The translations under genes and the position numbers were made by a program. A stretch of 17,261 nt of DNA. Source: CAURNT01 sp963526495. Its GTDB lineage: Bacteria > Fusobacteriota > Fusobacteriia > Fusobacteriales > Leptotrichiaceae. Location: NCBI GenBank assembly GCA_963526495.1, contig CAURNT010000027.1:1-17261 (forward strand), given 5' to 3'. The notes under the pieces were generated by a model. That model saw only the letters and a list, made by a program, of their open reading frames with translations, was not told the origin of the DNA and did not search any database. The first letter of the stretch is position 1, and each line of letters starts with the position of its first letter. Positions 7,550 to 15,257 of the stretch are shown one piece after another.

Positions 7550-8025
7550 TTATCCCCCTTTTTTATATATCTACAAAATTTCCAACCAAGATATTTTTCT
7601 TCTAATTCTTTTTCCCATTCATCACTTATTTCAGGAAAAAACGTATCTGCCTTACCCTCAAACTCTACATGACTTACATAAAGATTGCTCACACAACCTG
7701 ACTCCATCGCTTTTTTATATATACTAGCTCCACCTATAATAAAAATTTCTTCTTTTAAATCAGATAAATTTTTTATCAACTTATCAAAATCATTATATAC
7801 TTCTATATCTAAATTTCCTTTATCAAATTCTTCAATAGATAAAACTATATTTCTTCTATTAGGCAAAGGCTTTCCTATGCTATCAAAGGTATTTTTACCC
7901 ATTATTATTGTTTTCCCAGTTGTTATTTCTTTAAATTTTTTTAAATCTTCTGGAATATGCCATAATAACTTATTATTAAGACCTATTTCCATATTTTTAC
8001 CAACAGCTACTATTATACTAAACAT
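7546..8025 (-). CDS. folA: Dihydrofolate reductase
   Basis: Reduces dihydrofolate to tetrahydrofolate with NADPH. At 159 aa it is a standard chromosomal-type enzyme. The catalytic acid is D27 in LLWHIPEDLKKFK. GKTIIMGKNTFDSIGKPLPNR (37-57) is the cofactor and folate region, and FIIGGASIY (95-103) is the GGxxIY motif. E. coli positions 21, 26 and 30, where substitutions can lower trimethoprim sensitivity, hold Leu, Glu and Lys here; this is a sequence observation, not a resistance call. An AAGGAG Shine-Dalgarno overlaps the thyA stop, 8 bp upstream, so translation is probably coupled. The TGA stop overlaps the folD start. Confidence 0.97.
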   Translation of the reverse strand: MFSIIVAVGKNMEIGLNNKLLWHIPEDLKKFKEITTGKTIIMGKNTFDSIGKPLPNRRNIVLSIEEFDKGNLDIEVYNDFDKLIKNLSDLKEEIFIIGGASIYKKAMESGCVSNLYVSHVEFEGKADTFFPEISDEWEKELEEKYLGWKFCRYIKKGDK

Positions 8026-8033
8026 TTCACTCC

Positions 8034-8903
8034 TTAAACTGCTACTTCAAATTTTATTAGAGGATGACTCTCATAATCAATAAGCTCTATATCTTCAAAT
8101 GTTAACTCATTAAATGGTTTATCTGCAATTTTTATTTTAGATAATTTCAATGGTTGACGAGTTAACTGTTCTTTTAAGCCTTCTATATGATTTTCATATA
8201 TATGAGCATCTATTATTGTATGTGCAAATTCTCCAACTTCATAACCACATTCCTTAGCTATCATCATAGTTAATAAAGAATAGCAAGCTAAATTAAAAGG
8301 TATACCTAATGCAATATCTCCACTTCTTTGTGTTAAGTGACAATTTAATTTATTACCTAATACATTAAATGCAAAAGTATAATGACAAGGTGGTAATTTA
8401 CTTATACTCGCATTACCCGGATTCCAAGCAAGAACTATTAATCTTCTTCCATTTTTATGATTAGGATTTTCTTTCATTTCTTTTAATGTATCTATTATAT
8501 ATTGTATTTGATCAAATACTAAAGAGCCATTTTCTTCTCTTGTTGTCCATCTATTGTTTTCATCTACAAATACTTCTCCATCAAGAGAAATTTCTGGAAC
8601 AGGATATCTTCTCCAAAATCTACCATAAGCTGTTTCAAGTCTACCTTCCTCATCAGCCCAAGCATCCCATATTTTTGTTTTTTTCTTTAATTCTTTGATA
8701 TGTTCTTCTCCACTTAAATACCAAAAAAGCTCATGTAACATTGAATTAAAATACATCTTTTTTGTTGTAAGTAAAGGATAACCTTGAGATAAATCTACCT
8801 TATATGAATAAGCAAATGTAGATATAGTATCAACTCCTGTTCTATTTTCCTTTCTTACTCCATTTTTTAAAACATAATTTACTAAATCTAAATAAACTTT
8901 CAT
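8034..8903 (-). CDS. thyA: Thymidylate synthase (ThyA type)
   Basis: Converts dUMP to dTMP with methylenetetrahydrofolate, releasing dihydrofolate for the DHFR encoded next. It is 289 aa, between the short (264 aa) and long (about 316 aa) classes. R21 lies in the NRTGVDTIS phosphate loop, R153/R154 in NGRRLIVLAWNP, and the nucleophile C173 in PPCHYTF. QRSGDIALGIPFN (192-204) binds dUMP, and DAHIYENH (232-239) and the AV end are conserved. This is the folate-consuming ThyA rather than flavin-dependent ThyX, which fits a neighbouring folA. The ATG at 8903 has GGAGG upstream overlapping the uppP end, with a 1-bp gap between the genes. Confidence 0.98.
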   Translation of the reverse strand: MKVYLDLVNYVLKNGVRKENRTGVDTISTFAYSYKVDLSQGYPLLTTKKMYFNSMLHELFWYLSGEEHIKELKKKTKIWDAWADEEGRLETAYGRFWRRYPVPEISLDGEVFVDENNRWTTREENGSLVFDQIQYIIDTLKEMKENPNHKNGRRLIVLAWNPGNASISKLPPCHYTFAFNVLGNKLNCHLTQRSGDIALGIPFNLACYSLLTMMIAKECGYEVGEFAHTIIDAHIYENHIEGLKEQLTRQPLKLSKIKIADKPFNELTFEDIELIDYESHPLIKFEVAV

Positions 8904-8904
8904 A

Positions 8905-9711
8905 TTACCTCCACAAACTAAATATTAAGACAATTAAACCTAAAATTATTCTATAATAACCAAATAATTTAAAGTCCCTATTTTTTATATATTTCATAAA
9001 TCCTTTAATAATGTAAAGTGACATTATAAAGGTTAAAATTAAACCTAAAAATATTAATATTAACTCATAAGAAGTTAATATATTACCAAGTTTTATCAAT
9101 TTCAAACTTGTTGCACCTAGCATTGTTGGTATCGCTAAATAAAACGAAAACTCTGTTGCAGCTATTCTACTTAACCCTATAAGCATCGCACCTATTATTG
9201 TTGCAGCCGATCTTGAGGTTCCCGGTATCATTGCTAAACATTGAAATAACCCTATATATATCGCCATCGTATATGATATATCTTTAACACTTTCTACCTT
9301 TACTTTTTTATTTTTACTTTCAATAAATACAAGTAACACACCATAAATAACCAACATTATTGATACTATTATAGGATTAAATAAATATTTATCTATTAAA
9401 TCATCAAAAAGCAAACCTAAAACAACAGCTGGTAAAACTGCTACTATTATTTTTTTCCATAAAGAAAATAGTTCATTTCTTTTTTCTCCTTTATATTTAA
9501 AAGGATATATTTCATTAAAAAATACAACCACAACAGCAAGTATCGCTCCCAGTTGTATTATTATTTGAAAAGCATTAACAAATACCTTATTTTCTGATAA
9601 TTTTATTAAATTTTCAAGTAATATCATATGTCCTGTACTACTAACAGGTATAAACTCTGTAAAAGCTTCCACTAGAGATAATAAAAAAACTTTAAATATA
9701 TCTATAATCAT
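8905..9711 (-). CDS. uppP: Undecaprenyl-diphosphatase (BacA/UppP)
   Basis: An integral membrane enzyme that dephosphorylates undecaprenyl pyrophosphate to recycle the lipid carrier for peptidoglycan and other envelope polymers. At 268 aa it has normal length and several hydrophobic segments. The two signatures are present: EAFTEFIPVSSTGH at 15-28 (acidic E15 and E19, then S24/S25 and H28) and PGTSRS at 163-168 with R167. In the first the usual Gly after the first Glu is Ala, a mild variation. It is the first gene of the run. AAAGGA precedes the ATG at suitable spacing, and an extended -10 promoter is just upstream. Confidence 0.96.
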   Translation of the reverse strand: MIIDIFKVFLLSLVEAFTEFIPVSSTGHMILLENLIKLSENKVFVNAFQIIIQLGAILAVVVVFFNEIYPFKYKGEKRNELFSLWKKIIVAVLPAVVLGLLFDDLIDKYLFNPIIVSIMLVIYGVLLVFIESKNKKVKVESVKDISYTMAIYIGLFQCLAMIPGTSRSAATIIGAMLIGLSRIAATEFSFYLAIPTMLGATSLKLIKLGNILTSYELILIFLGLILTFIMSLYIIKGFMKYIKNRDFKLFGYYRIILGLIVLIFSLWR

Positions 9712-9738
9712 TATAATTTCCTTTCTATTTATATATTA

Positions 9739-9747
9739 ATTATACCA
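9739..9747 (-). promoter_or_regulatory. Extended -10 promoter for the uppP-led operon
   Basis: On the minus strand TGG precedes TATAAT (TATAAT at 9739-9744, TGG at 9745-9747), an extended -10. No good -35 lies 16-18 bases upstream; that region is T-rich. The start would be near 9732, giving a leader of about 20 bases. It is the only clear promoter before the ten tightly packed genes that follow. Confidence 0.55.
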
Positions 9748-9822
9748 AATTTTAATCCAAAAAAAAAGAAGAATAAATGTTATAAAAATAAGAATATTTT
9801 AACAATGATTTTTCTAAATATA

Positions 9823-9851
9823 TTGACAAACTTTTATAGTTCAGTTATACT
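9823..9851 (+). promoter_or_regulatory. sigma-70 promoter for the first YwqK/MORN repeat protein
   Basis: TTGACA (9823-9828), 17-bp spacer, TATACT (9846-9851). The layout matches the promoter of the second repeat-protein gene: -35 to the chosen ATG is 74 bases here and 75 there, and both share a TTAATAAAT stretch in the leader. No other feature is seen in the 179-bp gap apart from the divergent uppP promoter. Confidence 0.82.
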
Positions 9852-9896
9852 TTTGACAAAGTTAATAAATCATTTGAATGAGAGGAGAAAATGTTA

Positions 9897-10499
9897 ATGA
9901 GAAAATTGTTGTTATTTGTAATGTTTTTAATATCATTAAATTCCTTATCAGAGGAGTTTAAATATGATAATGGTGATAGATTAATCGTTGATATTGTAAA
10001 TGGAAAAAAAGAAGGTCCTTATAAATATTACGCAAATAATGGAGATATAGAAGAAGGAACTTTTGTAAACGAAAAAAAAGAAGGTCCTTATAAATATTAC
10101 GCAAATAATCAAGATATAAAAGAAGGTACTTATGTAAATGGAAAAGAAGAAGGTCCTTATAAATATTACGCAAATAACGGAGATATAGAAGAAGGAACTT
10201 TTGTAAACGGAAAAAAAGAAGGTCCTTATAAATATTATTTTAAAGAAGATGGTAGTATTGAAGAAGGAACTTTTGTAAATGGAATAATTGAAGGACCATT
10301 TATAAAATATAATACGAATTTAGGAGCAAAAGAAGAAGGAACATATATAAACGGGAAAAAAGAAGGTTTAGCCACACTATATTTAAAAGATGGTAGTAAA
10401 ATTGAAGGAATTTATAAAAACGACAAAATAGAGGGTTCTGTTAAATTCATTTTACCAAATGGAATAAATTTTGAAATTCCATATACAAATTTTCAATAA
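9897..10499 (+). CDS. Secreted YwqK/MORN-type repeat protein, about 200 aa
   Basis: A signal-peptide protein: basic MRK, hydrophobic LLLFVMFLISL, then SLNSLSEE as a likely cleavage area. Three near-identical 23-residue units (39-107, consensus EGPYKYYANNxDIxEGTxVN) are followed by three or four diverged units to about residue 190, a plan like MORN and YwqK proteins. YwqK-family proteins are often annotated as antitoxins, but a signal peptide puts this one outside the cytoplasm and no toxin gene is visible. The function is not known to me. The ATG at 9897 is chosen over the in-frame ATG at 9891 because MRKLLLF aligns with MKKLLLF of the paralogue at 16374 and promoter-to-start distances then agree. 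It converges on the 629-aa adhesin gene with a shared terminator. Confidence 0.85.
   Translation: MRKLLLFVMFLISLNSLSEEFKYDNGDRLIVDIVNGKKEGPYKYYANNGDIEEGTFVNEKKEGPYKYYANNQDIKEGTYVNGKEEGPYKYYANNGDIEEGTFVNGKKEGPYKYYFKEDGSIEEGTFVNGIIEGPFIKYNTNLGAKEEGTYINGKKEGLATLYLKDGSKIEGIYKNDKIEGSVKFILPNGINFEIPYTNFQ
10011..10236 (+). repeat. 69-bp in-frame tandem DNA repeats
   Basis: GAAGGTCCTTATAAATATTA recurs at 10011, 10080, 10149 and 10218, an exact 69-bp period (23 codons). The first three units are nearly identical over their whole length; the fourth diverges after its first 20 bases. Such identity at DNA level allows unit gain or loss without breaking the frame. Confidence 0.9.
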
Positions 10500-10516
10500 A
10501 GAATATAAAAAATAAA

Positions 10517-10561
10517 ATGTACCAACAATTAGTGTTTAATTATACTAGTTTGTTGGTACAT
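10517..10561. terminator. Bidirectional terminator hairpin between convergent genes
   Basis: A 12-bp perfect stem (10517-10528 with 10550-10561; ATGTACCAACAA and its complement) is extended inward by five more pairs, including one G-U, past a single bulged base. The loop is about 10 nt. U-rich sequence follows in both directions. It lies 17 bp after the repeat-protein stop and 16 bp beyond the end of the 629-aa adhesin gene, so it can stop both transcripts. Confidence 0.85.
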
Positions 10562-10577
10562 ATTCTTTTAAAATATC

Positions 10578-12467
10578 TTATTTTTTTAATTCATTAACTA
10601 TTTTTGTTAATTGAGCTATTTTTGTTTTCAAATCTTGTATTTCTTCATCTTTAACATCTTTTTTCTTATTATTAAATAGATATGAAACTCCTAAACCAAA
10701 TCCTATATCTCCATGAGATGATATACTTGAACTTAATTTATATGAAACCTTTTCATTTTTACCTAAACTTCCTAACAATCCTAATGCAATAGAGGTTTCA
10801 CCTTTATACATTCCAAGTCCTACTGATATTGAATCCCCTTCAGAACGATTAATTAAGTTAGCCATAGCCATAGAATTTGCAATTCCTGATATTGTTGATT
10901 TATCAATTTCATTTTTAGAATTTCCTATTATTAAATTTCCTTCAGAATCTATTCTAGTAGTTATTCCATTTTCTCCTTTTATTGCTAAATTTCCACTTGA
11001 TAAATTTATACTATTTTCTCCATTATCCGAACTTACTTTTAGTGTTATTTTCTTTAATTGTGCAACATTTACAGCATCGGAATCAACTGTACCTGCAGCA
11101 ACATTTGTGATTTGACGTTTAATTCCAAGAGTATTATTACCTATAGAAACTGCTCCTCTACTAGAAACCCAAGAACCAATCATTTTATTTTTCTTAATAT
11201 CAAGTTCTTTTATTTCTTCTTTTTTAACATATATTTCATTAAGCTTATCTCCCATTTTTTGCGCTTGTTCTTGATTAAATTTTTTTCTTTCTTCCCCTGT
11301 CAAAGTGCTATTATCTATATCATCAATTATCTTCTTGTAGTCTTTTCTTGATGTAACTATTTCTTTTTCTAAAGTTTCTATTCTTTTTGTAATTTCAATA
11401 TATTCCTCTTTATTATCACCTAATACATCATCTATAGATTTAATATTTCCAGAAGGATCATATCCTAAAATATTCTTATTTCTATTACTTAAAGAATCTT
11501 CTCCTAATGCAACACTTGAATCTATATAAGAATAGGCATTATGTCCTAACGCTGTTGAACCTTCTCCTTCAGCTATAGCATAACTTCCACTAGCTAGTGC
11601 ATAATCCTTTTGTGTTTGAGCCTGTTTTCCTAAAGCAACAGAAAAATGTCCTTTTCCTACACTTCCATGACCTATAGATATTGTATTTGTATCATAAGTT
11701 TCAGCAGTACCCCCTATGGCTATATTTTGAAATCCATATGATTTAGCGTGTAATCCTAACGCTATTGAATTAGAGTATTTTCTTCCTTTTTGTTGATATT
11801 TTTGATAATCTTCTGGAAATAAATCTTTTTTATAACCAGGTACTCCTATATCATTGCTTTCTTTATTAGGTAATTCTCCTATATATGCTCCATTTCCTAT
11901 AGCAATAGAGGAACTTGTTCCAACTCCTTCAACACTTGCATAAGCTCCTAAAGCTATAGTATTTGAAGTTGAAGATTTTGCTTTAAGACCTATAGATATA
12001 CCACTATCTCCTTTAGATTCTGCCTCTTTACCAATAGCAATTGTATTACTACCAATACTGTTACTTGAATCCCCTATTGCTACAGAACTTATTCCACTAC
12101 TCTTAGAATTATATCCATAAGCAGATGAAGAATGACCTCCAGCTACACTTGAAGTACCTATAGAAACAGATTGATTGTTTTCTGCTTTTGAACCAGAACC
12201 TATTGCTATAGCATTACCTTTAATTGCTTGAGCATTTACTCCCAAAGCAACTGAATTTCCTTCTTTAGTTTTCGAATTAGATCCTATTGCAATAGAATTA
12301 TATCCTTGAGAATCTGAATTTTCTCCAACAGCAATATTTGTATCATATTTACTATTTGAAGTTTTACCTATTGAAATTCCTTTACCTTGTCCTTTTTCTA
12401 TTCCTTCACCATAAATATTAATACTTGCTAATAAAACTAATAAAGATATACCTAATAATTTTTTCAT
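10578..12467 (-). CDS. Trimeric autotransporter adhesin (YadA-like), 629 aa
   Basis: An outer-membrane surface protein of the type Vc family; each subunit gives four strands to a trimeric 12-strand barrel that displays a fibre. Residues 1-20 are a signal peptide (MKKLLGISLLVLLASINIYG). Residues 30-325 hold about 18 YadA-type head repeats (S-x-A-I-G pattern), broken by an insert near 197-230. A charged helical segment at 345-430 precedes SWVSSRGAVSIGN and the neck RQITNVAAGTVDSDAVNVAQ (451-470). The anchor is 525-598. A Lys-rich, coiled-coil-like tail (599-629) follows the last strand, where YadA itself would end. The frame is open 17 codons upstream to an ATG in the promoter, but the ATG at 12467 has AGGAGG and begins the signal peptide. 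Expression is probably phase-variable (see promoter). Confidence 0.93.
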   Translation of the reverse strand: MKKLLGISLLVLLASINIYGEGIEKGQGKGISIGKTSNSKYDTNIAVGENSDSQGYNSIAIGSNSKTKEGNSVALGVNAQAIKGNAIAIGSGSKAENNQSVSIGTSSVAGGHSSSAYGYNSKSSGISSVAIGDSSNSIGSNTIAIGKEAESKGDSGISIGLKAKSSTSNTIALGAYASVEGVGTSSSIAIGNGAYIGELPNKESNDIGVPGYKKDLFPEDYQKYQQKGRKYSNSIALGLHAKSYGFQNIAIGGTAETYDTNTISIGHGSVGKGHFSVALGKQAQTQKDYALASGSYAIAEGEGSTALGHNAYSYIDSSVALGEDSLSNRNKNILGYDPSGNIKSIDDVLGDNKEEYIEITKRIETLEKEIVTSRKDYKKIIDDIDNSTLTGEERKKFNQEQAQKMGDKLNEIYVKKEEIKELDIKKNKMIGSWVSSRGAVSIGNNTLGIKRQITNVAAGTVDSDAVNVAQLKKITLKVSSDNGENSINLSSGNLAIKGENGITTRIDSEGNLIIGNSKNEIDKSTISGIANSMAMANLINRSEGDSISVGLGMYKGETSIALGLLGSLGKNEKVSYKLSSSISSHGDIGFGLGVSYLFNNKKKDVKDEEIQDLKTKIAQLTKIVNELKK

Positions 12468-12501
12468 AATTACCCTCCTAAATACGATACTATCCAATAA
12501 T

Positions 12502-12529
12502 ATTATACCCCCCCCCATATTTTTGTCAA
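12502..12529 (-). promoter_or_regulatory. Promoter with nine-G tract in the -35/-10 spacer, probably phase-variable
   Basis: On the minus strand TTGACA (12524-12529) and TATAAT (12502-12507) are both full consensus. The 16-bp spacer is seven A/T bases followed by nine consecutive G (12508-12516 are C on the plus strand). Slippage by one base would give a 17-bp spacer, the optimum. The predicted start is near 12495, about 28 bases before the adhesin ATG. The same architecture controls Neisseria porA. Phase variation here is inferred from the architecture. Confidence 0.85.
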
Positions 12530-12553
12530 TCTTATAAAATTATTACTTTTATT

Positions 12554-12587
12554 AAAAATAGATAACCTTTTAAAACTATCTATTTTT
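12554..12587 (-). terminator. Terminator of the 871-aa adhesin gene
   Basis: An 11-bp perfect stem (12554-12564 with 12577-12587; AAAAATAGATA and its complement) has a 12-nt loop. Read on the minus strand, the 3' arm ends in five T and continues into T/A-rich sequence. It lies about 20 bp after the stop of the 871-aa adhesin gene and before the promoter of the next one, so the two adhesin genes are separate units. Confidence 0.75.
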
Positions 12588-12608
12588 ATAAAAATTTAAT
12601 TTTTATAC

Positions 12609-15224
12609 CTATTTTTTAATAAAATTTTTCATCAATATATTTAAACTTTCTTCAAGTTTTAAAACTCTTGATTTCAATTCATTATTTTCTTCTTCTAATT
12701 TTTTTATCTTTAAATTTGAATTGTCTTCTTCAATAACTTCACGATTAAATTGATATCCAACACCTATACCAAAAGCTACTTTACCTTTAGTATTAAGTGC
12801 TCCACTTGCTTTATATACTATACTTGCTTTTCTATCTACACCACTTAATCCAACAGCTACTGATGTATCTCCATTAAAAGTTCCTAATGCAGCAGAAACA
12901 TTTGCTCCATTTTTAAGATTTACAATTTGAGGAAGATTTGCCATAGCAATCGCATTAGCAAGACCTATATTTAAATTTTCAATATTTTTATTAACATTTC
13001 CATCTAAAGAAATTGTAATTCCATTATTAGTAACTTCTGTTTTTATACCATTCTTACCATTAATATTAATTCCAGAGCTTAATTTAAATATATTTGTTCC
13101 TGTATCTCCATTAAATTTAGCTGCTACATTTTTAAGTTGAGCTACATTTACAGCATCAGTATCAAGTAATCCTGCAGAAACATTATTTATTTGTCTAGTC
13201 AATCCAAGTTCGGCATTTCCTATTGACACCCCTCCTAATGTACTTTCCCAAGTTGATGCGTTTTTAAAATTCTCTTTCATATATTTAATTAAGTTAAGTC
13301 TTTCATTTATAGCGTTATCTCTAAGAACACGATTTTCTATCGTAAGTTTATCAGCTTCTTCTCTTTCTGTTTTTTCTTTTGCATATATTCTTTTATATTC
13401 AACATCTTTCAACTTTTCGTTAATTTGATATATTTTGTTATCAAGTTCAATCATTTCATTCTTTTTAGATATATATTCATTTATTTTATCTGCACCTAAA
13501 ATATCTTGCATATTTTGAATATCAAATTCAAGTGGATTATATCCTGTAGTATATAATTGTCCATTAGTTTTAGAATTATCTCCAAGTGCAACTCCAGAAT
13601 CAATATCAGCAGTAGCGTTATACCCTATTGCAACAGAATTCACACCAAGTGTTTCAGCATAAGACCCAATCGCTGTTGAATTTACTGCATTTGCTTTTGT
13701 TTCTCTACCAAATGCTAATGAGTTATTATATAAAGCTTCAGAATAGCTTCCAATAGCATTACTGTATATTCCTCTAGCATGTGCATAAAGTCCTATAGCG
13801 TTACTTGCAAATCCACGAGCACCATTTTCACGATTATTACCATTATTTTGCATACCTATAGCAACTGAATAATGCCCCCAAGCTTGAGAATGTGTTCCAA
13901 GTGCTGATGCATAGGTTCCGTGGGCATTAGAAGAGGTTCCTACAGCTGTTGCATAAGCACTATTTCCCATTATATCTTCAGTATTAGCTCTTGCTCCATT
14001 TCCTATTGCTGTTGATCCTGTTTTTCCCGTAACAGCTCCAGTTCCTAGTGCTGTTTGACCTGAATAAGTTCCACCACTTCTATTTTCAGCTCCATTTCCT
14101 ATAGCTATTGAAAGCCCTGCCTTTGAACTTGCACCATTTCCTATAGCTATTGATCCAGTTTTATCTTCTCCTTCTCCACCTACATAAGCTCCTCTACCTA
14201 TTGATATAGCACTATTTGATTCTACTTTTGAAGCATAACCAATAGATACTGAAGTTTCACCAGAAGCTTTAGCAGCCGTTCCTAAAGCTGTACTATAATT
14301 CCCATCTGCTTTTGAATTAAATCCAATAGATGTCGCTTGATCTCCACTTGCATCTGCCTTATAACCATATGCAGCTGTAGCGTAATTAGTTGCTTTAGCT
14401 TCACTACCAACGGATATAGAATAAGCACCTGAAGCTAAATTTTCATCTCCTATACTTATTGATTTTCCACCTATGGCACCATAAGGATTTAATGATTTTA
14501 GTCTACTAAGTTTACCATCTTTTTCTAATATTGTTCTAGCTTCGCTTATAACTTTTTCATAAGCAATCAAAGATTTTCTTTTTTCTTCTTCAGTTATAGA
14601 AGTATTTAATCTATTTTCATCACTAACTAATTCTTTTAATTTATTCGTATCTGTTAATAATTCTTTTTTTAAAGCTTCATCTTTAACTAAATCATTTATT
14701 GTTTTTTCATATTTTATATGCTTTTTAAAGCCCTCTTCGTTTATATCATTTTTTTTAGTGGTTTCATTATACTTTACCATTTCTTCTAAAACAGACTCAC
14801 TAATATGAACACCTATAGCTATACCACGTTCTCCAAACGAATATGAATCTGCTCCTATAGCAACACCATATTGATCTAATGCTTTTGCATATGCCCCAAC
14901 TGAAGTAGTATTTATACCAGTTGCTTCTGTTCTTGTACCTATAGCTAATGCATCTGTTTTTGTTGATTTTGAATTAAGTCCTATAGACATCATGTTTCCA
15001 TCTTCATTAGTTTCTGCAACAGCTTCTGCATTTGCTCCTATAGCTAAAGCTTGATTCCCATTAGCTTTAGAATTTGGTCCAATCCCTATTGCTACATGAC
15101 CAGTTGCACTTGCTTCTCCTCCTGAATCAAACTTAACAAGTTTTTCTACTTCTCCTCCATAAATAAATGTTCCAGATATTAAAAAAGAAAATAATAATTC
15201 TTTTTTTAATCTACTCATCTTCAT
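12609..15224 (-). CDS. Trimeric autotransporter adhesin (YadA-like), 871 aa
   Basis: A type Vc surface adhesin. A signal peptide covers about residues 1-23. The head runs 40-140 and 250-555 with about 26 repeats of the xxAIGxxA type. It is interrupted at about 141-245 by a roughly 105-residue charged, helix-rich insert. A second helical segment (565-650) is followed by TWESTLGGVSIGN and the neck RQINNVSAGLLDTDAVNVAQ (677-696). After a short stalk the barrel anchor spans about 752-826, ending FGIGVGYQF. Residues 827-871 are a predicted coiled coil (KIKKLEEENNELKSRVLKLE) beyond the last strand. It shares this plan with the 629-aa adhesin encoded downstream, so they are paralogues. The ATG at 15224 has GAGGTG 7 bases upstream; an ATG two codons in is possible. 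The ligand is unknown. Confidence 0.94.
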   Translation of the reverse strand: MKMSRLKKELLFSFLISGTFIYGGEVEKLVKFDSGGEASATGHVAIGIGPNSKANGNQALAIGANAEAVAETNEDGNMMSIGLNSKSTKTDALAIGTRTEATGINTTSVGAYAKALDQYGVAIGADSYSFGERGIAIGVHISESVLEEMVKYNETTKKNDINEEGFKKHIKYEKTINDLVKDEALKKELLTDTNKLKELVSDENRLNTSITEEEKRKSLIAYEKVISEARTILEKDGKLSRLKSLNPYGAIGGKSISIGDENLASGAYSISVGSEAKATNYATAAYGYKADASGDQATSIGFNSKADGNYSTALGTAAKASGETSVSIGYASKVESNSAISIGRGAYVGGEGEDKTGSIAIGNGASSKAGLSIAIGNGAENRSGGTYSGQTALGTGAVTGKTGSTAIGNGARANTEDIMGNSAYATAVGTSSNAHGTYASALGTHSQAWGHYSVAIGMQNNGNNRENGARGFASNAIGLYAHARGIYSNAIGSYSEALYNNSLAFGRETKANAVNSTAIGSYAETLGVNSVAIGYNATADIDSGVALGDNSKTNGQLYTTGYNPLEFDIQNMQDILGADKINEYISKKNEMIELDNKIYQINEKLKDVEYKRIYAKEKTEREEADKLTIENRVLRDNAINERLNLIKYMKENFKNASTWESTLGGVSIGNAELGLTRQINNVSAGLLDTDAVNVAQLKNVAAKFNGDTGTNIFKLSSGININGKNGIKTEVTNNGITISLDGNVNKNIENLNIGLANAIAMANLPQIVNLKNGANVSAALGTFNGDTSVAVGLSGVDRKASIVYKASGALNTKGKVAFGIGVGYQFNREVIEEDNSNLKIKKLEEENNELKSRVLKLEESLNILMKNFIKK

Positions 15225-15257
15225 TAAATTTCACCTCATTTTTTCATTATACATTTT

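Noticed and set aside
7685..8083. Plus-strand open frame of 132 codons
   Set aside because: Antisense to folA and the end of thyA, both clearly coding with intact active sites; no ribosome binding site or family resemblance.
8486..8698. Plus-strand open frame of 70 codons
   Set aside because: Antisense inside thyA; hydrophobic composition comes from complementing Lys/Glu codons.
9958..10173. Minus-strand open frame with repeated RNIYKDLLFF
   Set aside because: It is the complement of the 69-bp repeats of the secreted repeat protein, whose signal peptide, promoter and Shine-Dalgarno are on the plus strand.
11058..11351. Plus-strand open frame of 97 codons with many Cys
   Set aside because: Antisense to the neck and helical module of the 629-aa adhesin; no start signal.
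12468..12518. N-terminal extension of the 629-aa adhesin starting MGGG through the G tract
   Set aside because: The G tract lies between -35 and -10 boxes, and an AGGAGG site plus signal peptide starts at 12467, so the tract is most likely promoter DNA, not a coding slippage site.
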